From: Anaspis maculata
Taxonomy: Eukaryota; Arthropoda; Insecta; Coleoptera; Scraptiidae
Reading direction: 5' to 3'
DNA length: 64,000 nucleotides
Assembly (NCBI GenBank): GCA_949128115.1
Contig: OX421964.1
Span: 53,670,601 to 53,734,600, forward strand
The notes under the pieces were generated by a model, which made no database searches, was not told the origin of the DNA, and worked only from the letters and a program-made list of their open reading frames with translations. Numbering within the stretch: the stretch's first letter is position 1; each line of letters starts with the position of its first letter. Made by a program: the position numbers and the translations under genes. Below, in pieces: positions 1 through 10,484 of the stretch.

Positions 1-111
1 GGTCTACAAAAACAGGCGGTCAGAGCGTTGGTAGGAGTGAAGAGCAGAACAAGTTGTAGGGAACTCTTTAAAGAGTACAGAATACTTACCCTGAGTAGTC
101 TTTTCATTCGC
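1..111 (+). pseudogene. Same RT fragment, left-arm copy, cut by window start
   Basis: The plus-strand translation from base 1 reads LQKQAVRALVGVKSRTSC and then FKEYRILTLSSLF, matching the minus-strand copy at 3043-3237 with a few substitutions. It is the mirror copy in the left arm of the inverted repeat. The VLQYGVLFWG portion must lie before the window. Confidence 0.7.
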
Positions 112-3042
112 AATACTCTCAGGATACGTCCACCAAAACCTTTTTTTTTGCAAAAAATGGCGACCGGCATGGATACGAGACCAGGGGAAGAGAAAACTTC
201 GCTACACCGTTCTGCCGCACAAATAATACGAGAGGACTTCGCTACTGGGGTCCCGAAATTCGATTCCTCTCCTACTGGGGGATGCCCCTTTGAGATATTT
301 CCAAATCTATAGTACATTTTACGGGGGTTCCGGAATGAAGAAAATAATGGTCAAGCGCGGCAGTACTAAAGAGATTAGAATGTGAAGTTGAACTTCCTTA
401 GATGGACAATAATTTATGGAGTTGCACTGCACGAGACAAGACGCGCGTGAATGCACTGTGTTGGGTAACTTATCTATTTCCTGTATGTATCTTCTTCATA
501 CACGCTAGCTGTTCAAGTGAGAATAAGCCACAGTGGGGGCGGACACTCAGTACTCAGTGACTTTCATTCCATTTTCTTCAGTACAGCCACGCTTGGCCAT
601 CATTTTCTTCAATGACCACCGCTACCTAACAGCATCAGCGAGGAGTCGCCATGCAGCGGTACTCCAGTGGGGGAGATGTTTTATTACAATAGAAGAAGAA
701 TAATTATGTAAAACAACCGTACGTTCGGAAAGCTAAGGGACAGTGTTGGGATTGTTCAAAAATTCAGGGACAGATTTTTTTGGCCACAAGTTTATCGCAT
801 GTTTGTACAGTCGGACGGGCCTCAAAAGTACCTCAGGTCGCTGGAACCCACTGTCAGGATCAGATTGATAGCTCATATTCAACAGGTGCTACGGGGAAGT
901 AGGGGTACGGCTTACATGGATTGATCTAAGGGATTTGTACTGTTTGTACTGTATAGTCTGGCGTATTCCTTATCGCCAGCGAAAGTAATATATCTCTTTA
1001 AAAAGTAAACCTGCACCCTGCTATCTAAATTAAACGTGAGAAGTGGTCGATAAGAGACAATAAGACATCGTCTCAAGCATATGGTTGGCCGGTAGACTTG
1101 TGAATACCTGCCGAAAAATGCCCGTACGAGGTCTTCTTAAAAAAAATCTGTCCCTGAATTTATGAACAACCCCTGCACTGCCCCTTACTTTCCGAACGTA
1201 TGGTTGTTTCACATAATTATGCTTCTCCTATATTGTAATAAAACATCTCCCCCACCTGCAGTTCCCAAATAAATCTGCCATAGGCATCATTCTTTTCAAG
1301 TTATTCTCTCATCAGTCGCCCCATAACACATCCTGGGATACCGCTGCTCTGCCATTATCAGTGTTTTCTTATCTTCCAATTCAAACATTTGTTGAATATC
1401 ATCTCGTCTTACTACACAATCTGACGTATTCCTTGCCAGCGAAAATATCGAAATCTCGAATATCTCTTGAAAAAGTAAACCTGCACCCTATCTAAATTAA
1501 ACGTGAGAAGTGGTCGACAAGAGATAATAACACATCGTCTCAAGCATGGTTGGGCGTGTTGCAGTTGCATGGCGACTCCTCGCTGATGCTGCTAGGTTAG
1601 CGGTGGTCATTGAAGAAAATGATAGTCAAGCGTGGCGGTACCTACTAAAGAAAATGGAATGAAAATCGCTGGGTAGAGAGTGTCCCCCACTGTATAGCTA
1701 ATTCTCACTGAAACAGCAAGAAAAACTGAAGAGTTCAGTGCAAGATAGCCAGGTCAAGTCCTTTTTGGGATAATATAGTGCAGTCACTTGGTTGAAAAAT
1801 CCTATAAATTTCGAGAAAATTAGTAGAAGGCTGGAAATTTACCTACAACATTAACAAGCGACACTATGGTCTATGTGCGAGACACGTAGTGGCGAGTGGA
1901 ACATGAGCGTCTTGCTGTTTCAGTGAGAATTAGCTATACAGTGGGGGACACTCTCTACCCAGCGATTTTCATTCCATTTTCTTTTGTAGGTACCGCCACG
2001 CTTGACCATCATTTTCTTCAATGACCACCGCTAACCTAGCAGCATCAGCGAGGAGTCGCCATGCAACTGCAACACGCCCAACCATGCTTGAGACGATGTC
2101 TTATTGTCTCTTATCGACCACTTCTCACGTTTAATTTAGATAGCAGGGTGCAGGTTTACTTTTTCAAGAGATATATTACTTTCGCTGGCGATAAGGAATA
2201 CGCCAGACTATACAGTACAAACCCCTTAGATCAATCCATGTAAGCCGTACCCCTACTTCCCCGTAGCACCTGTTGAATATGAGCTATCAATCTGATCCTG
2301 ACAGTGGGTTCCAGCGACCTGAGGTACTCTTGAGGCCCGTCCGACTGTACAAACATGCAATAAACTTGTGGCCAAAAAAATCTGTCCTTGAATTTTTGAA
2401 CAATCCCAACACTGTCCCTTAGCTTTCCGAACGTACGGTTGTTTCACATAATTATTCTTCTCCTATTGTAATAAAACATCTCCCCCACTGGAGTACCGCT
2501 GCATGGCGACTCCTCGCTGATGCTGTTAGGTAGCGGTGGTCATTGAAGAAAATGATGGCCAAGCGTGGCTGTACTGAAGAAAATGGAATGAAAGTCACTG
2601 AGTACTGAGTGTCCGCCCCCACTGTGGCTCATTCTCACTTGAACAGCAAGCGTGTATGAAGAAGATACATACAGGAAATAGATAAGTTACCAACACAGTG
2701 CATTCACGCGCGTCTTGTCTCGTGCAGTGCAACTCCATAAATTATTGTCCATCTAAGGAAGTTCAACTTCACATTCTAATCTCTTTAGTACTGCCGCGCT
2801 TGACCATTATTTTCTTCATTCCGGAACCCCCGTAAAATGTACTATAGATTTGGAAATATCTCAAAGGGGCATCCCCCAGTAGGAGAGGAATCGAATTTCG
2901 GGACCCCAGTAGCGAAGTCCTCTCGTATTATTTGTGCGGCAGAACGGTGTAGCGAAGTTTTCTCTTCCCCTGGTCTCGTATCCATGCCGGTCGCCATTTT
3001 TTGCAAAAAAAAAGGTTTTGGTGGACGTATCTGAGAGTATTG

Positions 3043-3237
3043 AGTGAAGAGACTACTCAGAGTAAGTATTCTGTGCTCTTTGAAGAGTTCCCTACAACTT
3101 GTTCTGCTCTTCACTCCTACCAACGCTCTGACCGCCTGTTTTTGTAGACCGAAGACTCTTCCGACCTCCGCCGATGTACCCCAGAAAAGCACGCCATACT
3201 GGAGGACTGACTGTACTCTAGCCCCTAGCAAAGTACA
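3043..3237 (-). pseudogene. Non-LTR reverse transcriptase C-terminal fragment (right arm)
   Basis: The minus-strand translation reads VLQYGVLFWG, then LQKQAVRALVGVKSRTSC and FKEHRILTLSSLF. This is the thumb/C-terminal signature of Jockey/CR1-group reverse transcriptases, and the intact RT at 24113-25798 has the corresponding LRYGIIFWG, IQKRCLRSIF and FKEHGILT. Only this C-terminal segment is present: there is no palm or YADD box. It sits within the right arm of the inverted repeat complex and is a non-functional remnant. Confidence 0.75.
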
Positions 3238-4082
3238 GCGATCTTGCGGCCTGGTAACTTTCCGAACGTACGGTTGTTTCACATAATTATTCTTCTCCTA
3301 TTGTAATAAAACATCTCCCCCACCTTCAGTTCCCAAATAAATCTGCCATGTCATTGTTTTTAAGTTGTCTCAGTCGCCTATAGCACATCTTGGGATACTG
3401 CAGTTCTGGCATTATTATCAGTATTTTCTTCAACCAATTCAAACAGTTTTTGAATATTAGCAAACTCAAGTCTTTACTAGACCTGTTTCCAGTCAAACAA
3501 TATAGTCTGGCGTATTCCTTGCTAACAAAAGTAATCTCTTGAAAAAATAAACCTGCACGACCCCTCTCTAATGAATTAAACGTGAAAAGTGGTCGACAAG
3601 AGACATATCGTCTCAAGCATGGTTGGGCGTGCTGCATGGCGACTCCTCGCTGATGCTGCTAGGTAGCGGTGGTCATTGCAGAAAATGATAGCCAAGCGTG
3701 GCTGTACTGAAGAAAATGGAATGAAAGTCACTGAGTAGTTAGTGTCCGCCCTCATCATGGCTCATTCTCACTTGAACAGCAAGCGTGTATGAAGAAGATA
3801 CATACAGGAAATAGATAAGTTACCAACACAGTGCATTCACGCGCGTATTGTCTCGTGCAGTGCAACTCCATAAATTATTGTCCATCTAAGGAAGTTCAAC
3901 TTCACAGGGGCCACTGGACAGTGGACAGTAGGCATTCTCATTCCAATCTCTTTAGTACTGCCGCGCTTGGCCATTATTTTCTTCATTTCGGAACCCCCGT
4001 TAAATGTACTATAGATTTGGAAATATCTCAAAGGGGCATCCCCCAGTAGGAGAGGAATCGAATTTCATATATCATGTATATA

Positions 4083-4213
4083 CGGGGTGTTTATAAATGT
4101 CTGTGATCGCATCGCCTTTGGAATCCGATTTCGATCACTACAATTGCGCCTGTTACTGCGTTTTTCGGCCTGACCCATGCCTGCCGCGATCACAGATTCT
4201 TATAAACACCCCG
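4083..4213. mobile_element. 131-bp MITE, TA target (Tc1/mariner-like)
   Basis: The ends are inverted repeats of about 28-30 bp: CGGGGTGTTTATAAATGTCT at the left and its near-complement ending in ATAAACACCCCG at the right. TA dinucleotides flank both sides (4081-4082, 4214-4215). There is no coding capacity. Length, TA target and TIR fit a Tc1/mariner-type MITE, but the superfamily is inferred from the TA target only. Confidence 0.8.
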
Positions 4214-4215
4214 TA

Positions 4216-4352
4216 CTTGAGCAAAATAAAGTGGCAAGCTGGAAATCTAGGAGGATACGGCTGATGGCCGCTGATAGTTTCGCACCAAAACTTTGCAGGT
4301 GCCATCAGCCCAAGCCCTAGCCCCCCAGCTTGTCACTTTATTTTTGCTCCAA
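4216..4352. repeat. Long hairpin (MITE-like), adjacent to the TA MITE
   Basis: GAGCAAAATAAAGTGGCAAG at 4219 pairs with 4325-4349, and CGGCTGATGGC near 4257 pairs with GCCATCAGCC near 4302. The whole block therefore folds into an imperfect hairpin with a loop of about 30 bases. It starts immediately after the preceding TA MITE. No target duplication was identified. Confidence 0.6.
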
Positions 4353-5219
4353 AAAGTCATTCTACTGAATTTAAAACCTGAACCGCATATAGTGAACAGT
4401 CTGCACCTCGGTATCCGTTGTAATAAAAAGCGTCTTTGTAACAATTTCGTTTTATTTGATCAAAAACACATTTCCCGTGCGGGAGGGGGGAAGGGGTTGA
4501 TTTGAATATGTACAATAATATACATTTGTTATTGACCATATTAATTATTCAAAACGCAGTCGCAGATCGAGGAGAGAGACAACCACATGTGCTGAGTTGA
4601 AACTCCCATAAGAATATGCATGTTGAATGACTTTGTGAAATGATCAATTCAAGGTGCAAATTGACAATTTCAACGGATGTATAACATAACAAGTGTGTAA
4701 AAAGAAATACCTGACCTACTTTTCACCATAATGAAATGAAAAATCTTGCTGTGAAGTTGATGCGAAGCATTTTAGAATGGGGTTTTTTAAATCCAAAACA
4801 ATTTCAAATTACCCGCCATATTTTATTGCACAACTTTCGCTAACGAGAATTTTGACAGCGCTTGAAAGCGAACCGAGCGTCAGCCGTCACGTAAAAGTAT
4901 GGTTAAAAATGTTAAAACGTCCCAAGAATAAAGAAAACACCTTGGAATCGTAAATTCTGACAGCGATAGCAAAGTTCCGTTTTCTATGCATGCTGTGGCG
5001 CGCGAGATGTTCTGCTGCAATGCGCATGGTCACAGGCACATACCTAACTTACAAATGACTAGTGGAAGGGGAAAGTGCGAATAATTAATATGGTCTATTA
5101 ACGGCACCTTAAATCCGTCCTGCGTTACTTATATATTTTATTATTCCACTTTACGATATGTATCTTAACGTAAACATAACGTACGTACTTAACAATAATT
5201 AATTATCACAATCTTTTCA
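4353..5219. other. No gene recognised
   Basis: AT-rich DNA with short chance reading frames only. I see no splice-bounded coding segment, RNA gene or clear repeat boundary. Confidence 0.5.
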
Positions 5220-6110
5220 TCTAGCTTCCAGACCCTCTGCATGCTGGAGGCATTCTGGCTGGAACACGTTCAACTTGCTTTCTTTTTTTCTCGAAAGGCC
5301 AAAGCCTATCTGGATGTTTAAGATGTCCGTCTTCTCTTGGCAGAAGCTAATCTGGCATTTCTGAAGACGGATCACATGGCCCTTCTGGGCAGTCAGTGGA
5401 TAGCTGCAGCAGGGTCTTCAAGGAAGTCCTACGCTCTGGAGGAATCGGACCAGCCGATGCTGTCAGTTGTGATGTGAGCACTAGGCAGCACCAGATGCGG
5501 CGATTTAGATCATCTGGTTTTTGGTAAGGAGCAGAGTTGCCATCGTTGGTCTGACCCAGTAAAGTTTGTGCATTCTAAAGTCACTATAATCATGCAATCA
5601 GCATCTGGACCACACTTTTGTTCATTGTGCGACGCGCACATCACTTGGCCTTTTTCGTATATTTTCTACTCAGTCTGCCAGAAATCGTTGGTTGAGAAGA
5701 TCAAGTGTGCCGCCAGCTCAGCTTTTGAGAAATGTTCGGCGTGCAACAGTTTGCCATAGTGTGCTGTTTGCATCCTCGTTTTCAGTCTGGTTCTGCAATA
5801 TGTTTTTTAAACAATTAATGCTAGTGGTGGCTCTCCAGCTAGAGCCCGGGCCGCCTTGGTCGACACCAACATGTAATTCCTGTCGAGGCAAATGCAGTAA
5901 AAGCTTCTTAGCTCTGTTGTCTTATAACAGTAGCTTTGGGAAGTTCGTATCTGGCCTGGCCTGCCTCATGATATCGAAACAGTGAGCCTTGGGGTTGGGG
6001 GAAGTCCTCCAGTAGCTTCATGGAGCAGTGATCGATCACGAATTTGTACAGGTCTCCGCTCTACGCCACCACAAAGCGACTTTCTCACGGTACCCGCATT
6101 TGCAGCAAGA
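5220..6110 (-). pseudogene. Possible processed pseudogene of an unidentified gene
   Basis: This block is more GC-rich than its surroundings. On the minus strand it gives protein-like stretches in shifting frames: DLYKFVIDHCSMKLLEDF from about 6055, continuing FPQPQGSLFRYHEAGQARYE to about 5920. After a one-frame shift it continues CICLDRNYMLVSTKAARALA (about 5900-5830), and then HAEHFSKAELAAHLIFS after a stop. The segments follow each other without introns, as expected for a decayed retrocopy with frameshifts. I do not recognise the parent protein. A short exon with chance frames alongside is the alternative. Confidence 0.4.
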
Positions 6111-6657
6111 TAAGAACAGATGTGTTGGTGTAGGCACTTAGGTGCTCCATTTCGAAATTCGAACGTGAAGGAAAAGCACTTAACGATTCAACTCAACTTG
6201 TTGCTCCACAAAACTGAAAATTGTTGCTTAACTCCAGATTTCGTAAAATCTTCGACCAAACGAAGACACAATACATAATTTACAATCATTATATCATCTA
6301 CCAGCAGTGAAAGCATGAGGAAAAGCAGCGAAAACAACCAAATACCTCCGATTTCCCCAAGAAATGCAAAATTTTCAATTTGAGGTTGACAGTTGTAATT
6401 TGACTTTCACGTCACGTAGCAGATTGACATATGAGCTTCTGCTACGCCTGGCAAGGGGCAGCACCAGTTCCTCCAGTGGTCGGGTTGCATACCCTCGTGG
6501 CCCACGCCCTATTGTCCACACACTACACACTCTTACTATTACTACACAGTATTCCGAGCCGAGCAGTTTTCACTCCCCGGTTTTCACAGATTTTGTTCCG
6601 AATGCAAATAATGGTCGACCAGTTCCGGTTATTGCATTGCACATTGGACTGTATGGA
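6111..6657. other. No gene recognised
   Basis: The stretch contains short chance frames only. It ends in the 22-bp sequence that is duplicated around the next MITE. Confidence 0.5.
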
Positions 6658-6687
6658 CTGAAAATACTGAAATACTGGGCTGAAAAT

Positions 6688-6908
6688 CAGTGCCGGATTT
6701 AGGAATGTGGAGCTCGATGTGGAGGCCCTGGGGCGACAGTATTTTGTGGAGGCCTCGAGTTAAGCTTTTAGGAATGATACTGAAAATAATAATAATAAAT
6801 AAGGTGTTTCTCTGATAAATTTGAATTTGTAGAGGCCCTGAATTCCTGGTAAATTGTGGGGGGCCCCAGGGCGGTCGCCACTGTCGCCCGTGCTTAAATC
6901 CGGCACTG
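6688..6908. mobile_element. 221-bp hAT MITE with 8-bp target duplication
   Basis: The termini are CAGTGCCGGATTTAGG and its inverted partner (AAATCCGGCACTG). The element is flanked by the exact 8-bp duplication CTGAAAAT at 6680-6687 and 6909-6916. The CAGTG start and 8-bp duplication are hAT hallmarks. A longer 22-bp flank, CTGAAAATACTGAAATACTG followed by GG, is also found before and after (6658-6679, 6909-6930). The target was therefore probably a tandem pair of this 22-mer. There is no coding capacity. Confidence 0.92.
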
Positions 6909-7559
6909 CTGAAAATACTGAAATACTGGGATGTGCAAAACGCATGCACCTCGGCCCGAGTCCAAGAAAAATAGCAGATGACAAACGGACAAAATGGCGT
7001 GATTTAACAAAACCTTATCGATAAAACCTGATCCCGAACCTGAACACACAACACAAAAGTCCACTCCACAACAGTGTTTGTAGTTGTTTGAACTTCCATA
7101 ATAATTATTGAATTCTTGATCTTGAGGTTGAACCCGTGGGTTGAACATGACTAGCGCTGACCGACTACTGGGGCCCTATTTTCGGTGCACACGTGAACTG
7201 TTCCTATAGGAACTGTTCCCTCAAAAACAGGGGAAGCGGCATTTTCGGGTACATTCACGCGTGATCACGCCCGTTCTCCTAGGAGCTACCGAGAGAACAG
7301 CTCATTCCCCGCTTATGTCAATCAAAGCAAAGGACTGCCAAGAGTCTAAATTGAAAATCACTAAAAAAAAGTAAAAAAAGCACATTGTTCATAAGTTGGC
7401 AACGCTGAATGCACCAAAAATACAACTAAAACAACCGCCAAATGACAGATATAGTTTTGACAATTGGAAATTGGAATTACAACGGCGTCCTTTCAAAAAT
7501 TTCAATTTCACGTCCCAATCTCCAATTTTTCGAAAGTTTCTTTAAATAATTTGGAAAAA

Positions 7560-7718
7560 ATGGATCCATTGAACGCGGCATTGGCGGTCCATGTAATCGC
7601 GGACTTGGAAGCGGCCAAAGAAGATGCGCGCCAACCCGGCAAACGATTTGTGGACATAGAAGTGCAGTTTGTGCAGTATTTTCGCGTGACAATTGAAAGA
7701 CTTCAGTGTGACTTGTGA
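7560..7718 (+). pseudogene. Relic of transposase 5' end (Harbinger, putative)
   Basis: From the ATG at 7560 the frame reads MDPLNAALAVHVIADLEAAK and on to a stop at 7718 (52 codons). A short acidic N-terminus like this is plausible for a Harbinger transposase, but no DDE catalytic motif remains. The assignment rests on position in the element more than on sequence. Confidence 0.4.
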
Positions 7719-7805
7719 AGGCCCGGCACATCACAGAACTAGTCACGCCATTTATCCCAGTACCCGGGGAAGGAAGCCGGCTGACCGTAGCAAGTTGACA
7801 AGGAT

Positions 7806-7905
7806 ATATGGGGTTCTTGGCCATGAGTTCGGTCAGTTTTTCTTTTTGAGTTTCGGAAATCGCATCCAATCGTGGCCTCTTGAAGCTTGGGCCGGCAGAT
7901 TCCAT
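7806..7905 (-). pseudogene. Relic of Myb/SANT-like Harbinger protein 5' end
   Basis: From the ATG at 7905 the minus strand reads MESAGPSFKRPRLDAISETQ followed by KEKLTELMAKNP. The basic leader plus start of a helix (QKEKLTELM) resembles the opening of Myb/SANT-like proteins that accompany Harbinger transposases. Homology appears to stop near 7806, the likely deletion junction. Confidence 0.45.
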
Positions 7906-8222
7906 GTTAATAAATAGCAAAAGTAGGTAGGTTTCGAAAAACTACAATTCGATTTCAAATATCACAGCTGACAGCCAAGCTTCGACATTACACGGACGTG
8001 TACGAGTATAGCCGAAAAAGTGGTCACGAAAATACCACTTTTAGAACCGGGGAACTGATCACTTCACCGGCGTTCCCCGGTGATCGCCGGGGAATAGATC
8101 ACGTGTACCGAAAATAGGGCCCCTGGAGAGTTGGAGGTTGGAGTAGGAGTAGGAGTACCTACGGAACTAAGAGAGGGGGTACTCAGGGTAGACACTCGAA
8201 GATTTTTTGCATGCATGTGGGG

Positions 8223-8727
8223 TAGGGTTACCATACGTCCGGATTTACCCGGACTTGTTTGGGTTTTTGAGGCGTCCGGGGAAGTCCGGCCGGAAAAGTT
8301 GATAGCGTCCGGGAAAATGAAATCATATGATCGCCTATCGGATAACGCATGCCGCATACCGCCATACCCAACAGCTGATTTTGTTTTTTCGAATTTGGCG
8401 CATCGTGTTGCGCGCAGTGGCTCAAGGACGTCTCAGTGACTTTCAGCAGTCGTACCACCATAACCGATAATGATCAAGTCGGCAAAGCAAATCCTCAATT
8501 TATTTCTTATTTTGATCTTCCGATCCTTGTGGCACGATTTCTTTTGCTAACTTGCTAACCTTGCAGTTTGTCTCGAAATTTCATAAAAAAAGTGAAAAAA
8601 AATTAAAAAAATAAAAAAGGTCATGCTCGAGGTCATGCTATGTGCACCTACCTAAATATGTCCGGATTTTGTCCGGATTTTGAGAATTTATTGTCCTGGA
8701 AACAAAGAAAGGCTTATGGTAACCCTA
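8223..8727. mobile_element. 505-bp non-autonomous hAT element, perfect 8-bp TSD
   Basis: The ends are TAGGGTTACCATACGTCCGG and the inverted TTATGGTAACCCTA (13-bp TIR). The exact direct repeat ATGTGGGG flanks them at 8215-8222 and 8728-8735. Internally, copies of TCCGGATTT / CCCGGAC recur near both ends, as subterminal binding repeats of hAT elements often do. No transposase frame remains. Confidence 0.93.
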
Positions 8728-8735
8728 ATGTGGGG

Positions 8736-9810
8736 GACTGGCGGATCTAATAGGTACAGGGTTAGGTTTAAGATTATTCGGGTATCCAATCCACTATCGG
8801 CAGTCGGCACTATTAAGTTATCCACATCCACATTCCATAGGTAGGTACTTACACAGTTTGTTTTGGATGTGGGGTGGAATGTGGAATGCATGTGAGATGT
8901 GAGTTGTTCTGGATTGCAGGGTGGTTGCGAGTTGTGGATCAAACTCAAAACAGCCCAGCGGCGGTAACGTAGCATTAGCATTGGACACAACGAAACCTAT
9001 TTAGCTTTTGCGAATTCGCGATTCGAAATTTCCACAGAAAAAAAAGCCGTCGAAAAAATTGTCAACCTACTTGAAAATCTTGAAATGCTACGTTTATCCA
9101 CGGATTAGGTACCTATCCACAAAATCAAAAAATGTTGAGACATCGACGAAAGGCTTGCCGATTTATACCGATATTGGCATCGTGTCAGTGAAGAAGGAAA
9201 AAAAGGTTCGTGGACGGTATTTTAGTTATTTCATTATGCACAAAGCACAAACGAAACGATACGAAAATATGAATGGAAAATATCTCGTGAGCTCGGCAAT
9301 CGTGATTTATCACCTAAGGGCTATCGTAAATGACATGCAGCGCCACGGCGCAATGTAAAGTTCTTGTTGGACTCGATTTAGTTACGGAACACCTCACTAG
9401 GTGACGCTGGTGTCGACGAAAAAAACACTTTTTTTCGCTGTCGTCATTCTGTCAACCGTCAACCAAACTGTCGACAATTTTGCAGCTGCCCATAACAACA
9501 AACGAATGCCCGAGAAATAAATAATGTCAAAACAAGTGGCCATGTGCAGCCACCAGCCACGTCAAAGCTGTCTGCTATCAAAGAAGAAAGAAGTCTAACA
9601 AGAATTTGTTTTCACCACCATGGGCTCTGTATCTCCTACGCGTTGACCGCTGATAAGGTCATGCACATAGCCCATATACCTTCCACCTGAGACGTTTTCC
9701 AGCTGAAACCTAGACTGAGAGCTGAAACACACGAACTGTTCAGTTGGTTGCTCCTACACATCAAGGGAGACGTGAATGAACACAATAATCATCTGGTAGG
9801 GCATGATCCT
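8736..9810. other. No gene recognised
   Basis: There is a 116-codon plus-strand open frame at 9008-9358, but it has low-complexity Lys/Ser composition, no domain I recognise and no splice context. Nothing else is supported. Confidence 0.5.
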
Positions 9811-9962
9811 AGGGCTTGATTTCAAGTTGGAGATATGCTTGCGCAAGTGTAGCGTAAGTCCGGGCACTATGGCAACATAACACAATCCGACGCGATGATT
9901 GGCTTGGATGCCGTAAATGAGTGGCGCAAGTTGCGTCGCTGACTGACTTGAAATTCAGCCCT
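9811..9962. mobile_element. About 150-bp MITE with imperfect 19-bp TIR
   Basis: AGGGCTTGATTTCAAGTTGG at 9811 is inverted at the right end (ACTTGAAATTCAGCCCT, 9946-9962). The inner arms also pair (CTTGCGCAAGT versus GGCGCAAGTTGCG). A third, divergent copy of the terminal motif (GGCTCGATTTCCAGTTG) follows directly at about 9968. No clear target duplication was seen. Confidence 0.6.
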
Positions 9963-10071
9963 TGATTACGGCTCGATTTCCAGTTGTATCACAATGATTC
10001 TAGGCCGGCTATTCTCGGGTGGTCCTAGGCGGAGTCTAACATACCAGTATACCTGCAACCCGGCAATACGG

Positions 10072-10217
10072 TGTGGCGGCTCTCATATGGGCATGTGGCG
10101 GAGGAACTGTTGTCTCCCCCGATAGCTTAGTGGTCAGAGTATCCATCCGGCAAATGGAAGACTTGGGTTCGAGTCCCGGTCAGGGCAGACACTTTTTCTT
10201 TGTCACATCGCGCCATA
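10072..10217 (+). repeat. 5' LTR of TRIM copy 1
   Basis: It starts TGTGGCGGCTCTCATATGGG and ends in GCGCCATA. It is nearly identical to 10485-10630. Confidence 0.85.
10116..10187 (+). ncRNA. tRNA-like Pol III promoter module in 5' LTR
   Basis: Box A TAGCTTAGTGG (10123-10133) matches TRGYNNARNNG. Box B GGTTCGAGTCC (10166-10176) matches GWTCRANNC. The folded form has a D arm, a perfect 5-bp anticodon stem (TCCAT/ATGGA) with loop CCGGCAA, and a 5-bp T stem. The acceptor stem has two mismatches, and the universal U33 is a C. The triplet in anticodon position is GGC. The missing U33 and weak acceptor argue against a functional tRNA; a promoter or primer-like role is inferred. Confidence 0.8.
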
Positions 10218-10219
10218 AA

Positions 10220-10231
10220 TGGTGACCCCGA
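10220..10231 (+). other. Putative primer-binding site (tRNA-Trp 3' end)
   Basis: TGGTGACCCCGA begins two bases downstream of the 5' LTR. Its complement, TCGGGGTCACCA, is the 3' end of eukaryotic tRNA-Trp including CCA. Copy 2 has the same site with one change (TGGTGACTCCGA). Confidence 0.7.
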
Positions 10232-10484
10232 ACAAAAACAACACGCACGCAACATGCAACTCAAACAAACAGGTACAAAGCAAGCAACGACGCACATGCA
10301 GAAGGCAAAGAGGTACAAAGAAAGCAACGAACAAATAAACAGCACCGCCACTTCCCTGTCCTACGTCCACCCACATCCTATCCGTCGCCCTAGGTGGGGG
10401 GTACTGAACAACGGTCAATGATCCATAAGTACGGCGAACGCAGGGGTACATACGAGACGAACGACGTCTCTGGAGGGGGAGTAC

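Larger units (their letters stand above)
1..4068. repeat. Nested inverted/direct repeat complex
   Basis: Bases 1-1080 are the near-perfect reverse complement of about 2072-3150, and 1490-1720 of 1911-2140, leaving a unique centre at 1721-1910. The left arm carries an extra block (about 1081-1490) absent from the right arm. The roughly 60-bp sequence around GAGAAGTGGTCGA lies on both sides of this block. A third copy follows in direct orientation: 1195-1720 matches about 3262-3782, and 2495-2898 matches about 3628-4066. The landmark CGTACGGTTGTTTCACATAA occurs four times (near 720 reversed, 1200, 2430, 3270). The left arm is already inside a homologous sequence at base 1, so the structure extends upstream of the window. 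The arms include a fragment of a non-LTR reverse transcriptase, so this is probably a pile-up of one repeat family rather than one element. I could not define termini or a target duplication. Confidence 0.85.
7171..8122. mobile_element. 952-bp internally deleted PIF/Harbinger transposon
   Basis: The terminal inverted repeats are GGGCCCTATTTTCGG and CCGAAAATAGGGCCC, with further homology (ACACGTGA/TCACGTGT) just inside. A 3-bp direct repeat CTG flanks it (7168-7170, 8123-8125). A CWG triplet target is what I recall for animal Harbinger elements. Inside are two convergent coding relics: a plus-strand start at 7560 and a minus-strand start at 7905 with a Myb/SANT-like opening. Harbinger elements encode a transposase plus a Myb/SANT-like protein, so this looks like a derivative that lost its middle and kept both 5' ends. 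Confidence 0.8.

Noticed and set aside
10116..10187. Functional tRNA gene
   Set aside because: The anticodon loop lacks U33, the acceptor stem has mismatches, and the module is embedded in a repeated LTR; the same holds for the three sister modules.
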